Shown in pieces: positions 7,351 to 15,188 of a stretch of 64,000 nt of DNA. The position numbers were made by a program, and so were the translations under genes. Numbering within the stretch: the stretch's first letter is position 1; every line of letters begins with the position of its first letter. The DNA comes from Vulcanimicrobiota bacterium (GTDB lineage Bacteria > Vulcanimicrobiota > Xenobia > Xenobiales > JADMJV01). The notes under the pieces are model-generated. The model made no database searches. It saw nothing but the letters and a program-made list of their open reading frames with translations, and was not told the DNA's origin. The stretch is taken from positions 238,620-302,619 of the forward strand of contig JAFKGI010000004.1 in the NCBI GenBank assembly GCA_017307785.1, in the 5' to 3' direction.

Positions 7351-9464
7351 TCGTGCTGCATTCCGAATTGTTCGACCTGGAAGGCGAGTGGCCGCGAGCG
7401 GTGGAGGGCTACCGAACCGCTTTGGAGCTGTATCGGGCCGACGGCCAGAGCGCCCAACTGGCTTCCGTGCTCGAGAAATTGAGCCTGTGCTACATCAAAT
7501 ACGGCGAGAGCAAACAGCTGTTGCAGACCTGCGAGGAAGGCCTCCGATTTTGCCCCGAGGACAACATCGCCATGCGCTCGATGCTGCAGTCATGGCTGGG
7601 GGCGACGCTCATCAATTCAGGTCAGGATTGGGAGCGCGGCTATCAGTTGCTGCGCTCCAGCCACGGACTGGCCTACGAGTCCAAAGACCCTCGGGCCATC
7701 AGTTGGGCCTGCCTCACCTACGGATTCGTCTATCATTTCCCCCAGGGCAACTTCGACCAGGCGCTGCGCATCCTCAACGAAGGCATCGACTTCTTCTCCC
7801 GACTCGGTTGGCCGATGGTGCTTTATCAACTGGCCATGAACAAGGCGCTGGTGCTGATCGTGCAGGGCGATCCGGAGCGCGCCATGGCTCTGGTGGATGA
7901 GACCTTAATCCAGGCCCGTCGGGCCGGCCACAGCTACGTGGAAAAAGGACTGGAAAGCCTGCGCGGGCACAGCTACCTGGAGAGCCGCTCGCGGGGCGAA
8001 TGTCGCTTGGTGCTGGACAAAATGTCGCAGGGCGAGATTCCCGCCCAGTTCAAGCCCTATTTCTTTCGCCACCGCATGCTCTTGAATAGTTTCGAGCAGA
8101 ACTATGGGCAGGCCCGAGTGGACGCGGAAGAAATGGACCGCGCTCTGCTTCTCAACGGCTCCGGAATGTATGCTCCCGAGTGTTTTGTCAGTCTGGCCTT
8201 TGCGCTGGCCCAAATGGGCGACCTGGGCGAGGCCGAGCATCGGCTCAATCTCAATCTGCAGCTCTGTGAGGAAGCCCAGGCCAAGTTCTGGACCATGAAG
8301 TCCCATCAAGTGATGGCCTGGATTCACTTTCTGCGCAAGTCCCCCGTCAAGACCCGGGCCGCCCTGCGCACCGCTCTCAGCATGACCCTGGCCAACGACT
8401 ATGCCGCCTACTGGGTCAACGATTCCTGGAACATCTCGGTGCCCTTGTTGGTGGCGGCGCTGGCCTACCGGGTCGAGGTGGAGGCGGCCGAGAAACTGCT
8501 GGCCCGCCTCAGCGGTCGCTGGGCTGAAAGTATGGAGGAGTTGCTGCAGCACGGCGACCCGGCCATTCGCAAAGTGGCCATCCAGTATCTGGGGGGCACC
8601 ACCAAGGAGCATTTGCGCGGTTTGTTGCGCGATCTCTACCGCAGTGACAGCGACGAAGAAGTTCGCGAGGCAGCCAAAAAGTCGTTGAAGATCGTGCAGT
8701 CGGGCAGCCGACTGCAGATCTCTTGCCTGGGTCCGCTGCGCGTCTCCATGGAGGGCGAAAGCCTCGACTACGCTCGTGCCGTGCGGCCGCTGGCCCTCAA
8801 GCTTTTGAAATACTTCCTGACCCACGCCGATCGGGTGGTGCCCAGCGACAAGTTCATCGACATCTTCTGGCCCGGCACCGATCCCGAGAAGGGCCGCCAC
8901 AATCTGGCCACCCACATTTCGGCGCTGCGCCGTTTTCTGGGAACCCAGATCCTTTTTCCGCGTCTGGTCGACGGCTACCGCTTCTGCAATCCGGGGGACG
9001 TGGAGCTGGACGTGGTCGAGTTCGAGCGCTGCAGCCGCCAGGGACAGGAGCTGCTGCGCGCCGGCGACACTTCGGAGGCCCTCAATTTATTGGCCCGGGC
9101 CGAGCAGCTCTACCAGGGCGACTTTCTCCAGGACGACGTCTACGAGGACTGGGTGGATTGGCGCCGGCGCGAACTTCGCGAACTCTATGACGAGTCTTTG
9201 GAGGCCGCCGCCGACTACTACCTTTCCCAGAACTCGGTGGACGAGGCGCTGCAGCGCTACCGCAAGCTGCTCGATTCCGAGGAGCCGCAGGAGCGAATCT
9301 TCCAGAAAGTCTTCCGCTGTTACGAGAAGCTCGGGGACCGAATGGGAGCCCACCGCGAATACGAAGCGTTCCGCACGCGCCTGAAAGACTCGTACGGAGT
9401 CGAGCCCCAGCCGGCCACCCGAGCTCTGGTGGAAGCCCTCTTCCTCCCTCCCGGAGGCCTGTAG
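7224..9464 (+). CDS. Second MalT/BTAD regulator, C-terminal part (TPR, HEAT, wHTH, BTAD)
   Basis: This is the downstream part of the same disrupted gene. Homology to the first regulator resumes at 7197 (LPHYLACGDMELAAQMLERVG), and the first in-frame ATG is 7224. It carries the TPR array, the HEAT-like segment (GDPAIRKVAIQYL), the winged helix (ISCLGPLRVSMEG…TDPEKGRHNLATHISALRR) and the full BTAD domain up to 9464. The coding pattern shows no decay downstream of the shift, so the lesion is recent or artefactual. If translated alone it would be a BTAD regulator without its ATPase, possibly constitutive. Confidence 0.7.
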   Translation: MELAAQMLERVGSELLHKGLRSSISRWLDMLPAALRHGRPGLIVLHSELFDLEGEWPRAVEGYRTALELYRADGQSAQLASVLEKLSLCYIKYGESKQLLQTCEEGLRFCPEDNIAMRSMLQSWLGATLINSGQDWERGYQLLRSSHGLAYESKDPRAISWACLTYGFVYHFPQGNFDQALRILNEGIDFFSRLGWPMVLYQLAMNKALVLIVQGDPERAMALVDETLIQARRAGHSYVEKGLESLRGHSYLESRSRGECRLVLDKMSQGEIPAQFKPYFFRHRMLLNSFEQNYGQARVDAEEMDRALLLNGSGMYAPECFVSLAFALAQMGDLGEAEHRLNLNLQLCEEAQAKFWTMKSHQVMAWIHFLRKSPVKTRAALRTALSMTLANDYAAYWVNDSWNISVPLLVAALAYRVEVEAAEKLLARLSGRWAESMEELLQHGDPAIRKVAIQYLGGTTKEHLRGLLRDLYRSDSDEEVREAAKKSLKIVQSGSRLQISCLGPLRVSMEGESLDYARAVRPLALKLLKYFLTHADRVVPSDKFIDIFWPGTDPEKGRHNLATHISALRRFLGTQILFPRLVDGYRFCNPGDVELDVVEFERCSRQGQELLRAGDTSEALNLLARAEQLYQGDFLQDDVYEDWVDWRRRELRELYDESLEAAADYYLSQNSVDEALQRYRKLLDSEEPQERIFQKVFRCYEKLGDRMGAHREYEAFRTRLKDSYGVEPQPATRALVEALFLPPGGL

Positions 9465-9472
9465 TTCAGGCC
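9456..9472. terminator. Small hairpin between convergent genes
   Basis: GGCCTG-TAGTT-CAGGCC forms a 6-bp stem whose loop contains the stop codon of the rightward regulator and abuts the stop of the leftward gene. There is no U-tract, so termination is only a suggestion. Confidence 0.25.
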
Positions 9473-10620
9473 GCCAGAGTGTGGTAGAGGTCGATCAGCT
9501 CCAGGTCGGTCAGCACGTGGGCTCTTTGCTTCACTTCCGAGAGCATCGACTCCATCAGACGGGAGTCGTGGGCCAGGCCCTGCTCCTCCAGCCAGAACTT
9601 GAGATTGGCCTTGCCTGACATGGGACCGACCTCGATGCGCTGGGAAAGACCCAGCCGCGAGGCGCAGACCGAGGAGTAGACCAGGTCGGCCAGGTCTCCC
9701 TTGCCCTGAGCCAGGGCTTTCACGATAGCCGCGGCATGCACACCGGTGGCGGTGCGAAAGGCGTCTCGACCGAAGACCGGGTATTCGCTGCCGGGTTCCA
9801 GGTCAAAGGCCTCCTCACCAAAGCGACAGAGCTCGGCCAGGCAGGTCAAATCTTTGTCCGGTTGGGGGAAGTCCAGGTCGAGGTTGACCAGCAGCAGTTC
9901 CAGCGGAGCGTTGCCCTGGATTCCGCAGCCAAAGAGGCTGCAGCGCAGGCGGTCGGCGCCGCTGTGCCAGGCCTCCAGGGCCTGACTGAGGGCCAGACCG
10001 AAGCCGTGGTCCGACGACCAGGTCAGACGCAGACGTTCGTGGACGACAATCCCCTTCACGAACTGCAGCATGGCCTGAATGCCGGAGCGCCAGGGAGCCC
10101 CACCCCGGCCGGTGATTTCCACCACGCTGACTCCGGCCTGGCGGGCTCGCATGAGCCAGCGGTGGAGACGAATGGGATCCAGCTGGTGGGCGTTGGGAAT
10201 GACCAGCGAAACCGCCACCCCGAGGTCGGCCAGCCTTCGGCAGTTGGTCAGGTCGGGGTCGGGCGAGTCGGGTATCCAGCGCACCTCCAGGGGCCGCCCC
10301 AGCCGCTGCAGGCGTTTCATCAGACGGTCCGGCCAGGGGCAGCGTTCCTGCAGGCTCAAAACCCAGGTCTCCCCGGGTGCCTCTTCGGCCAGGGCGTCCA
10401 GCCAGCGGCAGCAACTTTCCACCTCCGCCAGTCCGCTCAGGGTCATCAGTTCGAAGTGGTCGATGCCGAGTTCGCGTCCCAGCTTCATCCAGGCCAGAGC
10501 CTGTTCCCAGGTCGGGCTGGGCAGATGAGGGTCGGCGGCCAGTTCGCTTAGAGTTGCGTCCAGCAACTGTGGACGGGGGCGCAGTTCCTGAGCATTCCAA
10601 TTATGCCACTGCTGGTTCAT
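9466..10620 (-). CDS. Degenerate DRE-TIM metallolyase-like protein (HMGL-like fold, catalytic residues lost)
   Basis: About 384 residues. The ATG at 10620 is preferred because GGAGGG lies 8 bases upstream; an ATG at 10650 is also in frame. The sequence follows the 2-isopropylmalate synthase/HMG-CoA lyase TIM barrel, but where catalytic family members read D-x-TLRDG it reads LLDATLSEL, and the metal-binding HxHND is replaced by SSDHGFG. The C-terminal part keeps the family's GNAPLELLL and VGPMSGKANLKFWL blocks, resembling homocitrate/isopropylmalate synthases. The start overlaps the end of the fusion gene by 20 bases, so the two are translationally coupled. I infer a non-catalytic or altered partner subunit of that enzyme. 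Confidence 0.65.
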   Translation of the reverse strand: MNQQWHNWNAQELRPRPQLLDATLSELAADPHLPSPTWEQALAWMKLGRELGIDHFELMTLSGLAEVESCCRWLDALAEEAPGETWVLSLQERCPWPDRLMKRLQRLGRPLEVRWIPDSPDPDLTNCRRLADLGVAVSLVIPNAHQLDPIRLHRWLMRARQAGVSVVEITGRGGAPWRSGIQAMLQFVKGIVVHERLRLTWSSDHGFGLALSQALEAWHSGADRLRCSLFGCGIQGNAPLELLLVNLDLDFPQPDKDLTCLAELCRFGEEAFDLEPGSEYPVFGRDAFRTATGVHAAAIVKALAQGKGDLADLVYSSVCASRLGLSQRIEVGPMSGKANLKFWLEEQGLAHDSRLMESMLSEVKQRAHVLTDLELIDLYHTLAA

Positions 10621-12352
10621 CGTGGGTGCCCTCCATTTCATTCGGTTCATTCAACAGACTGACCAGGTCGGTCGGGATCGGCTGTTCCAGGTGGCGCGCG
10701 GCCCAACCCAGATAGCCGCGCAGCGCGGGCAGTTTCAGAGGCCGGCCGGAGAGCCGGTGCAGTTGCAGCAGCAGCCTTTCCATGGAAGCATTGCCCACCC
10801 GCTCGCCTACGCCCAGAGCGGTGGCGTGCACCCGGTCGGCGCCGGCCTCGATGGCCGCCAGGCAGTTGGCCACAGCCAGACCGCGGTCATTGTGGCCGTG
10901 CCAGTCCAGCCGGACCTGGTAGCCATGCTTTTGCACAAACTCGCGCACAAAGCGCACCAGTTGGAAAGCTCCGTGGGGGGTGGCGTGGCCCACTGTGTCA
11001 GTGATGCAGATGGCGCTGGCCCCCGCCTGCAGAGCGGTGTGATAGAGCGGTTCCAGGATGTGTGGGGGAGTGCGACTGGTGTCCTCGGTCACGAACATCA
11101 CCGAAAGCCCCTCGGCCACGGCCAGGCGCACTGCTTCGTCGGTCAGTTCCAGCAGCCGCTTCAGGTCCCACTGCTCGCACATCTGGCGTAGCGGGCTGCA
11201 ACCCAGGAAGAGACCGGCTTCCAGCTGGAGGCCGGACTTCTGGGCGATGCGGGAGATCGCCAGCACATCGTCCCGGTGGGTGCGACCGGCGCAGGTCACC
11301 TGCAACGGTAGTTTGCGCCGTGCCACCTGGCCAACCAGATCCTCGGTGTGCTGGTAGACCCGCCCACCGGCCCCCGGCAAGCCCAGATTGGCCGTCTGCA
11401 CTCCCAGCTCCAGCAACCAGTCCAGAAAGCGGCCTTTGGCTTCCGAGGAGGGGTCACTGACGGAGGGCGACTGCAGACCGTCGCGCAGAGTCTCGTCGTG
11501 CAGTTGCAGGCCCTCGCGCAGCAGGGGCAGCCGCTGCAGGGCCGGCTCCCAGCCGTGGACTTCGACGGCGGGCAGCCGTCCGGCCAGGGATTGAGCCGCC
11601 GGCGCTGCCTCGGGCAGGTGACGGTGTTCTTCCAGGCAGTGCGGCTCGGAGCAAACCTGCCAGAAGCCGTAGCGGGCCAGATGGCGACGAGCGCGGTAGG
11701 CCACCCGGAAGACTCCCCCCAACTGATGCAGGTCGATGACCAGCGGAATCAGGTCGGTGGTGATCCCCTCGTAGCTTCCCACCCCTTTGTTGTCGAGAAT
11801 GCGACAACCCGACTTTTCATAGAATCCCCGTAGCTTGGGAGGCACGGCCGCGAAGCCGAGCTCGACTCCTCGGTGCAGAGCCAGGCCGTGCAAGGCGTGG
11901 ATCAGCTTGAGGCCCAGTCCGGAGCTGCGCAGCTCCGGATCGACCACCACCCGGCCAAACTCGACCAGAACCTTAGACCCGTCTCGACAATAGTTGAAGA
12001 CCGACTTGAGATCGAAGATCTCCTGGGAGTGATAGGACCTTGGACTGGCTGGCAGCTGGGGGAGTTGCCCCTGAGCGGTGAGCCGTTCCAGGGCCGCTCG
12101 GTGGGGGCCCTCGCCCGGCAGAATCATGCGGCCTCCGGCCACCAGTTTGCCCTGGGAGAAAGCGCCCACGAAGCGGCTGCGACAATCAAACGCATCCAGG
12201 TCGATGGCCGGAGCGCGGGGCTCCAGGTAGCCCTCCTTGCAATAGACCAGGTGCCTCAGGCGAAAGTAATCGAGAAGTTCCCGGTCTGACTCTAATTCCC
12301 GGAAATGCAGTAGTGGCGCCGTTAAATCCGTTTTGGATTCAACACTGAGCAT
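10601..12352 (-). CDS. Fusion of a LuxI/PEP-CTERM-type GNAT acyltransferase with a DRE-TIM acyl-CoA condensing enzyme
   Basis: 583 residues, with AGGAGG 10 bases before the ATG. Residues 1-215 are a GNAT resembling PEP-CTERM/exosortase-associated and autoinducer-synthase acyltransferases: RLRHLVYCKEGYLEP, DLDAFDCRSRFVG, VEFGRVVVDPELR and the acyl-CoA loop RSSGLGLKLI. Residues ~275-560 are a DRE-TIM barrel with an intact active site: DETLRDGLQ (286-294), TDTVGHATP and the metal ligands HGHND (485-489). DRE-TIM enzymes condense acyl-CoA with 2-oxo acids or cleave HMG-CoA. Two acyl-CoA-using activities in one chain suggest synthesis of an acylated small molecule. The substrate is unknown. The divergent promoter region carries regulator repeats. 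Confidence 0.75.
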   Translation of the reverse strand: MLSVESKTDLTAPLLHFRELESDRELLDYFRLRHLVYCKEGYLEPRAPAIDLDAFDCRSRFVGAFSQGKLVAGGRMILPGEGPHRAALERLTAQGQLPQLPASPRSYHSQEIFDLKSVFNYCRDGSKVLVEFGRVVVDPELRSSGLGLKLIHALHGLALHRGVELGFAAVPPKLRGFYEKSGCRILDNKGVGSYEGITTDLIPLVIDLHQLGGVFRVAYRARRHLARYGFWQVCSEPHCLEEHRHLPEAAPAAQSLAGRLPAVEVHGWEPALQRLPLLREGLQLHDETLRDGLQSPSVSDPSSEAKGRFLDWLLELGVQTANLGLPGAGGRVYQHTEDLVGQVARRKLPLQVTCAGRTHRDDVLAISRIAQKSGLQLEAGLFLGCSPLRQMCEQWDLKRLLELTDEAVRLAVAEGLSVMFVTEDTSRTPPHILEPLYHTALQAGASAICITDTVGHATPHGAFQLVRFVREFVQKHGYQVRLDWHGHNDRGLAVANCLAAIEAGADRVHATALGVGERVGNASMERLLLQLHRLSGRPLKLPALRGYLGWAARHLEQPIPTDLVSLLNEPNEMEGTHDEPAVA

Positions 12353-12411
12353 AGCTGGTGGTCCTCCTAGTGGTCGTTTGGGGTCTGGGAGGCCAGCCTA
12401 CTTGCGTTGCG

Positions 12412-12483
12412 TCAACGGATTGTCAAACCAGCCCCTCGGACCCGTTGATCAGGCGTTGATAGTGACGTTGATAATCCGTTGAT
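12412..12483. promoter_or_regulatory. Phased CGTTGAT heptamer array (SARP/OmpR-type operator) in a divergent promoter
   Basis: CGTTGAT occurs at 12443, 12454, 12466 and 12477, a period of 11, 12 and 11 bp, so all four copies face the same side of the helix. An inverted copy lacking the last base match (GTCAACGGAT) lies at 12411-12420, next to a leftward TTGACA (12421-12426 on the top strand as tgtcaa). SARP-family wHTH-BTAD proteins bind heptamers repeated at 11 bp just upstream of a -10, and three such regulators are encoded in this window. A -10-like TAACCT (12494-12499) follows. Confidence 0.65.
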
Positions 12484-12549
12484 AGCTATTTGCTAACCTG
12501 CCGCAAGCGGCTTCGGATAGGCCGTCAGCACAGATTGGGGATAGCGAGC

Positions 12550-13272
12550 TTGCTAGAAAGTTTCAAGTTTCCGGGGGGTCTTGGGGTCCGGTTTTGGAGT
12601 TACTACGCTTTTGTCTACGACGCCTTACTGGGGCTGCGGCCGTACACCGCCATGCTCGACGAGATGGTGGACGGTCTGGAACTCCAGCGCGCGGAACTGG
12701 TCCTGGACGCGGGCTGCGGCTCGGGCAATTTGACTCGACGTCTGCTCAACCATGGCTACCGGGTGGACGCCGTCGACTCGTCTCCGGGCATGTTGCAGCG
12801 CGCCGCCGCGAAATGCCCGGAGAGCGATCCGCGCGCTCAGAACCTGGACCACTCCATCCCGTGCGCCGAGGGCACCTACGCCGGCATCACCTGCTCCAAC
12901 GTGCTCTACAGCCTGCCCAATCCACGCAAGACGCTGGCCGACTTTTACCGGATTCTGAAGCCGGGTGGGCGGCTGGTCATCAGCAATCCCGATCGCCAGT
13001 TCAGCATGGGCAAAGTGCTGCAACGCCACTGGCAGGAGCAGGGCCTGGCGGGTCGGCTGCTGCTCCTGGCCCAGGTTCCTCGTCTGCTGCTGTTGACGGC
13101 CTTCAATCTGCTGCTTTTGCGCCGGCAGCAGGTGGACCGTTTCTACTTTCCCGGTGCCGATCAGCTGCGTGAAGTGCTGGAAGAAGCCGGTTTTCAAGCC
13201 ATTGAACTGCGTCCTACCTACGCCGGCCAGGGCTGGTTGGTGTGCGCTCGCAAGCCGGGGAGCCCGGTGTAA
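12550..13272 (+). CDS. Class I SAM-dependent methyltransferase (UbiE/Methyltransf_11-like)
   Basis: About 240 residues from a TTG at 12550. An earlier in-frame TTG at 12490 would put the coding region over the likely promoter and gives an unrelated basic leader, so I prefer 12550. Motif I is VLDAGCGSGNLTRRL, followed by VDAVDSSPGML (acidic ribose-binding residue in motif II), SNVLYSLPNP and RILKPGGRLVISNP. A hydrophobic stretch LLLLAQVPRLLLLTAFNLLLL before the C-terminal substrate region suggests membrane contact or a lipid-like substrate. The gene is divergent from the acyltransferase/condensing enzyme and shares its heptamer array, so it may modify the same product. Confidence 0.75.
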   Translation: MLESFKFPGGLGVRFWSYYAFVYDALLGLRPYTAMLDEMVDGLELQRAELVLDAGCGSGNLTRRLLNHGYRVDAVDSSPGMLQRAAAKCPESDPRAQNLDHSIPCAEGTYAGITCSNVLYSLPNPRKTLADFYRILKPGGRLVISNPDRQFSMGKVLQRHWQEQGLAGRLLLLAQVPRLLLLTAFNLLLLRRQQVDRFYFPGADQLREVLEEAGFQAIELRPTYAGQGWLVCARKPGSPV

Positions 13273-13303
13273 TGACCCCTGAACGGACTGAGAGGCAAAA
13301 GAG

Positions 13304-13840
13304 ATGATGATGTTGATGCGCAGGGAGGGTGAGGTAGGCGGCCAGCAGAGCTTCCGCATCACCTTGCCGAGTCACAAAACTTGGGGAGGACTGCGGGTGA
13401 CCAGTGGCAACCCTCGGCAGCAAGTGCTGACGCGACCGGGCGACTGGATGCCGGGCTATCCCATCCCCGAAGGTCTCTACCTGGTGGGGCCGTTGGACGT
13501 GGCCGGTTGGCTGAGCAAAGGCAAGCCGGACTGGAACGCCAGTTTTGATGCTCGTATGCCGGGTCCCATCTACCGCGATCTCATTCCGGCGCGCCGTCTG
13601 GCGGCCAAGCGTCCGGTCAATTACTGCCTGCGCGCCTTTACGCCGGGACAGGCCGACGAGGCGGGCGGCGACGTTTATTTGCAGTCGCAGAGCGACTGGG
13701 AGCGACTTTACGAGTGGAGCACTCGCACCACCATCGATTTGTTGGCGGTCGATTATGGATTAGGTTCGGCCTGGGATCTCGGTCCTCTGGCCTGGGGGCA
13801 TCTCACGCGCGTTTCTCTACTGGCGGCCGGCGACTTCTAA
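13304..13840 (+). CDS. Protein of unknown function
   Basis: 178 residues. Several start codons (ATGATGATG…) lie just after AGAGG. No signal peptide or membrane segment is visible. It is rich in Trp, Gly and Pro, with segments such as PGDWMPGYPIPEGLYLVGP and GPIYRDLIPARRL that look like a compact beta-rich enzyme or binding domain. I do not recognise a family. It follows the methyltransferase on the same strand with a 31-base gap, so the two may be co-transcribed. Confidence 0.6.
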   Translation: MMMLMRREGEVGGQQSFRITLPSHKTWGGLRVTSGNPRQQVLTRPGDWMPGYPIPEGLYLVGPLDVAGWLSKGKPDWNASFDARMPGPIYRDLIPARRLAAKRPVNYCLRAFTPGQADEAGGDVYLQSQSDWERLYEWSTRTTIDLLAVDYGLGSAWDLGPLAWGHLTRVSLLAAGDF

Positions 13841-13900
13841 GAAGTCTCCGTCCCGTCGGGCTAGAGATGGGGATCATCTGAAAGTGGGGGGACACCGTCT

Positions 13901-13926
13901 CCCGGAGTCAGACAAATGGCTCCGGG
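13901..13926 (+). promoter_or_regulatory. Hairpin enclosing the start site of the receiver-domain gene
   Basis: CCCGGAG (13901-13907) pairs with CTCCGGG (13920-13926). The GGAG ribosome binding site lies in the 5' arm and the ATG at 13916 in the loop. Folding would hide initiation, so it could be a translational switch, but the same arrangement could be chance in GC-rich DNA. Confidence 0.3.
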
Positions 13927-14461
13927 GGACTGGTCGTTTTCAAAACAACATGGATTGATACTTGTCAGACCCCTCCCATTTTGCGTAGACTATTGCCCGT
14001 GTATTCACAAGACGGGGGATCGGGGTTTGCCTGGGGATAAAGAACAAAGTCCCTGGTTCTCCGAACGACAGTTTACAGGGGCGGGCCGCTCCGCCGAACA
14101 GGCGGCGGTCGGGAAAAATTTGCGGGTTCTGCTGGTCGAAGACGAGGTTGCGCTACGCCAACTCGCCCTCAAGGTGCTGTCCAACCACGGCTATCGGGTT
14201 ACCTGTGCCGAGAACGGCGAAGAAGCCTGGCAAACGCTCCAGGCCGAAGAGTTCGACTTGCTGGTGACCGACATCCAGATGCCCAAAATGACCGGCAACG
14301 AGCTGGTCAAGAAAGTGCTCTGCAGCCGCCCCGAGCTGCCGGTTCTGATGATGTCCGGCTACAACCCGGAGGGACAGGTGCCCGACGAAGTGTTGTTCCT
14401 GCCCAAGCCCTTCACGCCCCAACAATTGGTGGAAAAAGTGGCTGCTCTGCACACCCCCTGA
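13916..14461 (+). CDS. Single-domain response regulator (CheY-like receiver) with N-terminal extension
   Basis: 181 residues. The receiver starts at about residue 68 (LRVLLVEDE) and has the acidic pair ED, the phospho-acceptor Asp in LLVTDIQMP, and the conserved Lys in FLPKPF. There is no output domain, so it probably works by protein contact or phosphorelay. The first ~65 residues are low-complexity and may not be translated: an in-frame TTG near 14026 could be the true start, although GGAG does precede 13916. The gene ends one base before a convergent PhoB-type regulator, whose sensor kinase is the obvious candidate partner. Confidence 0.7.
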   Translation: MAPGDWSFSKQHGLILVRPLPFCVDYCPCIHKTGDRGLPGDKEQSPWFSERQFTGAGRSAEQAAVGKNLRVLLVEDEVALRQLALKVLSNHGYRVTCAENGEEAWQTLQAEEFDLLVTDIQMPKMTGNELVKKVLCSRPELPVLMMSGYNPEGQVPDEVLFLPKPFTPQQLVEKVAALHTP

Positions 14462-15184
14462 TCAACCCCCGGCTTTGTAGTCGATGAAGCGATAGCCCAG
14501 ACCGCGCTCGTTAGTAATGTATTTGGGCCCCTCGGGGTTGGGCTCGAGCTTTTTGCGCAGATAGTTGATGTAAAGTCGCAAAATCTGCGTGTCGTCGCGG
14601 TATTCCGCGCCCCAGACCCGACTCAACAGCTGCTCGTGGGTCAGAATGCGGCCCGGGTTGTTCAAAAACTGGTAAAGCAGCTTGAATTCGGTTGGCCGCA
14701 AATGCACGGCGGTGCCGGCCACGATGGCTTCGCGCTTGTCCAGGTCGACGCTCAAGTTGTCGTCCACCTTGACGGCTCCGCGCGTCACCGGCGCGGGCAT
14801 CTCGGCCCGGCGCAGCACGGCTTTGATGCGACTGACCAGTTCGCGGTGGTTGAACGGCTTGCCCAGGTAGTCGTCGGCGCCTAGCTCCAAACCGAAGATG
14901 CGGTCATCGTCGCTGGCCTGCACCGTCAGCATGATGACCGGCACCTGCACCGTATTGCGGATTTCGCGCAGCACTTCGAAGCCGGAGATGTCGGGCAGAT
15001 TGAGATCGAGCACCACCAAATCGGGAATCTCGTCGCGCAACTTACCCAGGCCTTCCTGGCCCGACATCGCTCCCGAGACCACGAAACCCGCGCCCTCCAG
15101 GGTGATGCGCACCAGATCCAGCATGCGAGGCTCATCCTCGATCACCAGAATCAAGCGGTTGCGAAATTGACCGGACTGTGACAT
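14462..15184 (-). CDS. OmpR/PhoB-family response regulator (KdpE-like)
   Basis: 240 residues. The N-terminal receiver has EDEP, phospho-Asp in LVVLDLNLP, Thr in VIMLTVQ and Lys in YLGKPF. The C-terminal winged helix has the family pattern VHLRPTEFKLLYQFLNNPGRILTHEQLLSRVWG and the ending GLGYRF. It is a DNA-binding transcription factor phosphorylated by a histidine kinase. The kinase gene lies directly upstream with only 4 bases between its stop and this ATG, so the pair is one operon with coupled translation. Confidence 0.9.
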   Translation of the reverse strand: MSQSGQFRNRLILVIEDEPRMLDLVRITLEGAGFVVSGAMSGQEGLGKLRDEIPDLVVLDLNLPDISGFEVLREIRNTVQVPVIMLTVQASDDDRIFGLELGADDYLGKPFNHRELVSRIKAVLRRAEMPAPVTRGAVKVDDNLSVDLDKREAIVAGTAVHLRPTEFKLLYQFLNNPGRILTHEQLLSRVWGAEYRDDTQILRLYINYLRKKLEPNPEGPKYITNERGLGYRFIDYKAGG

Positions 15185-15188
15185 AGCC

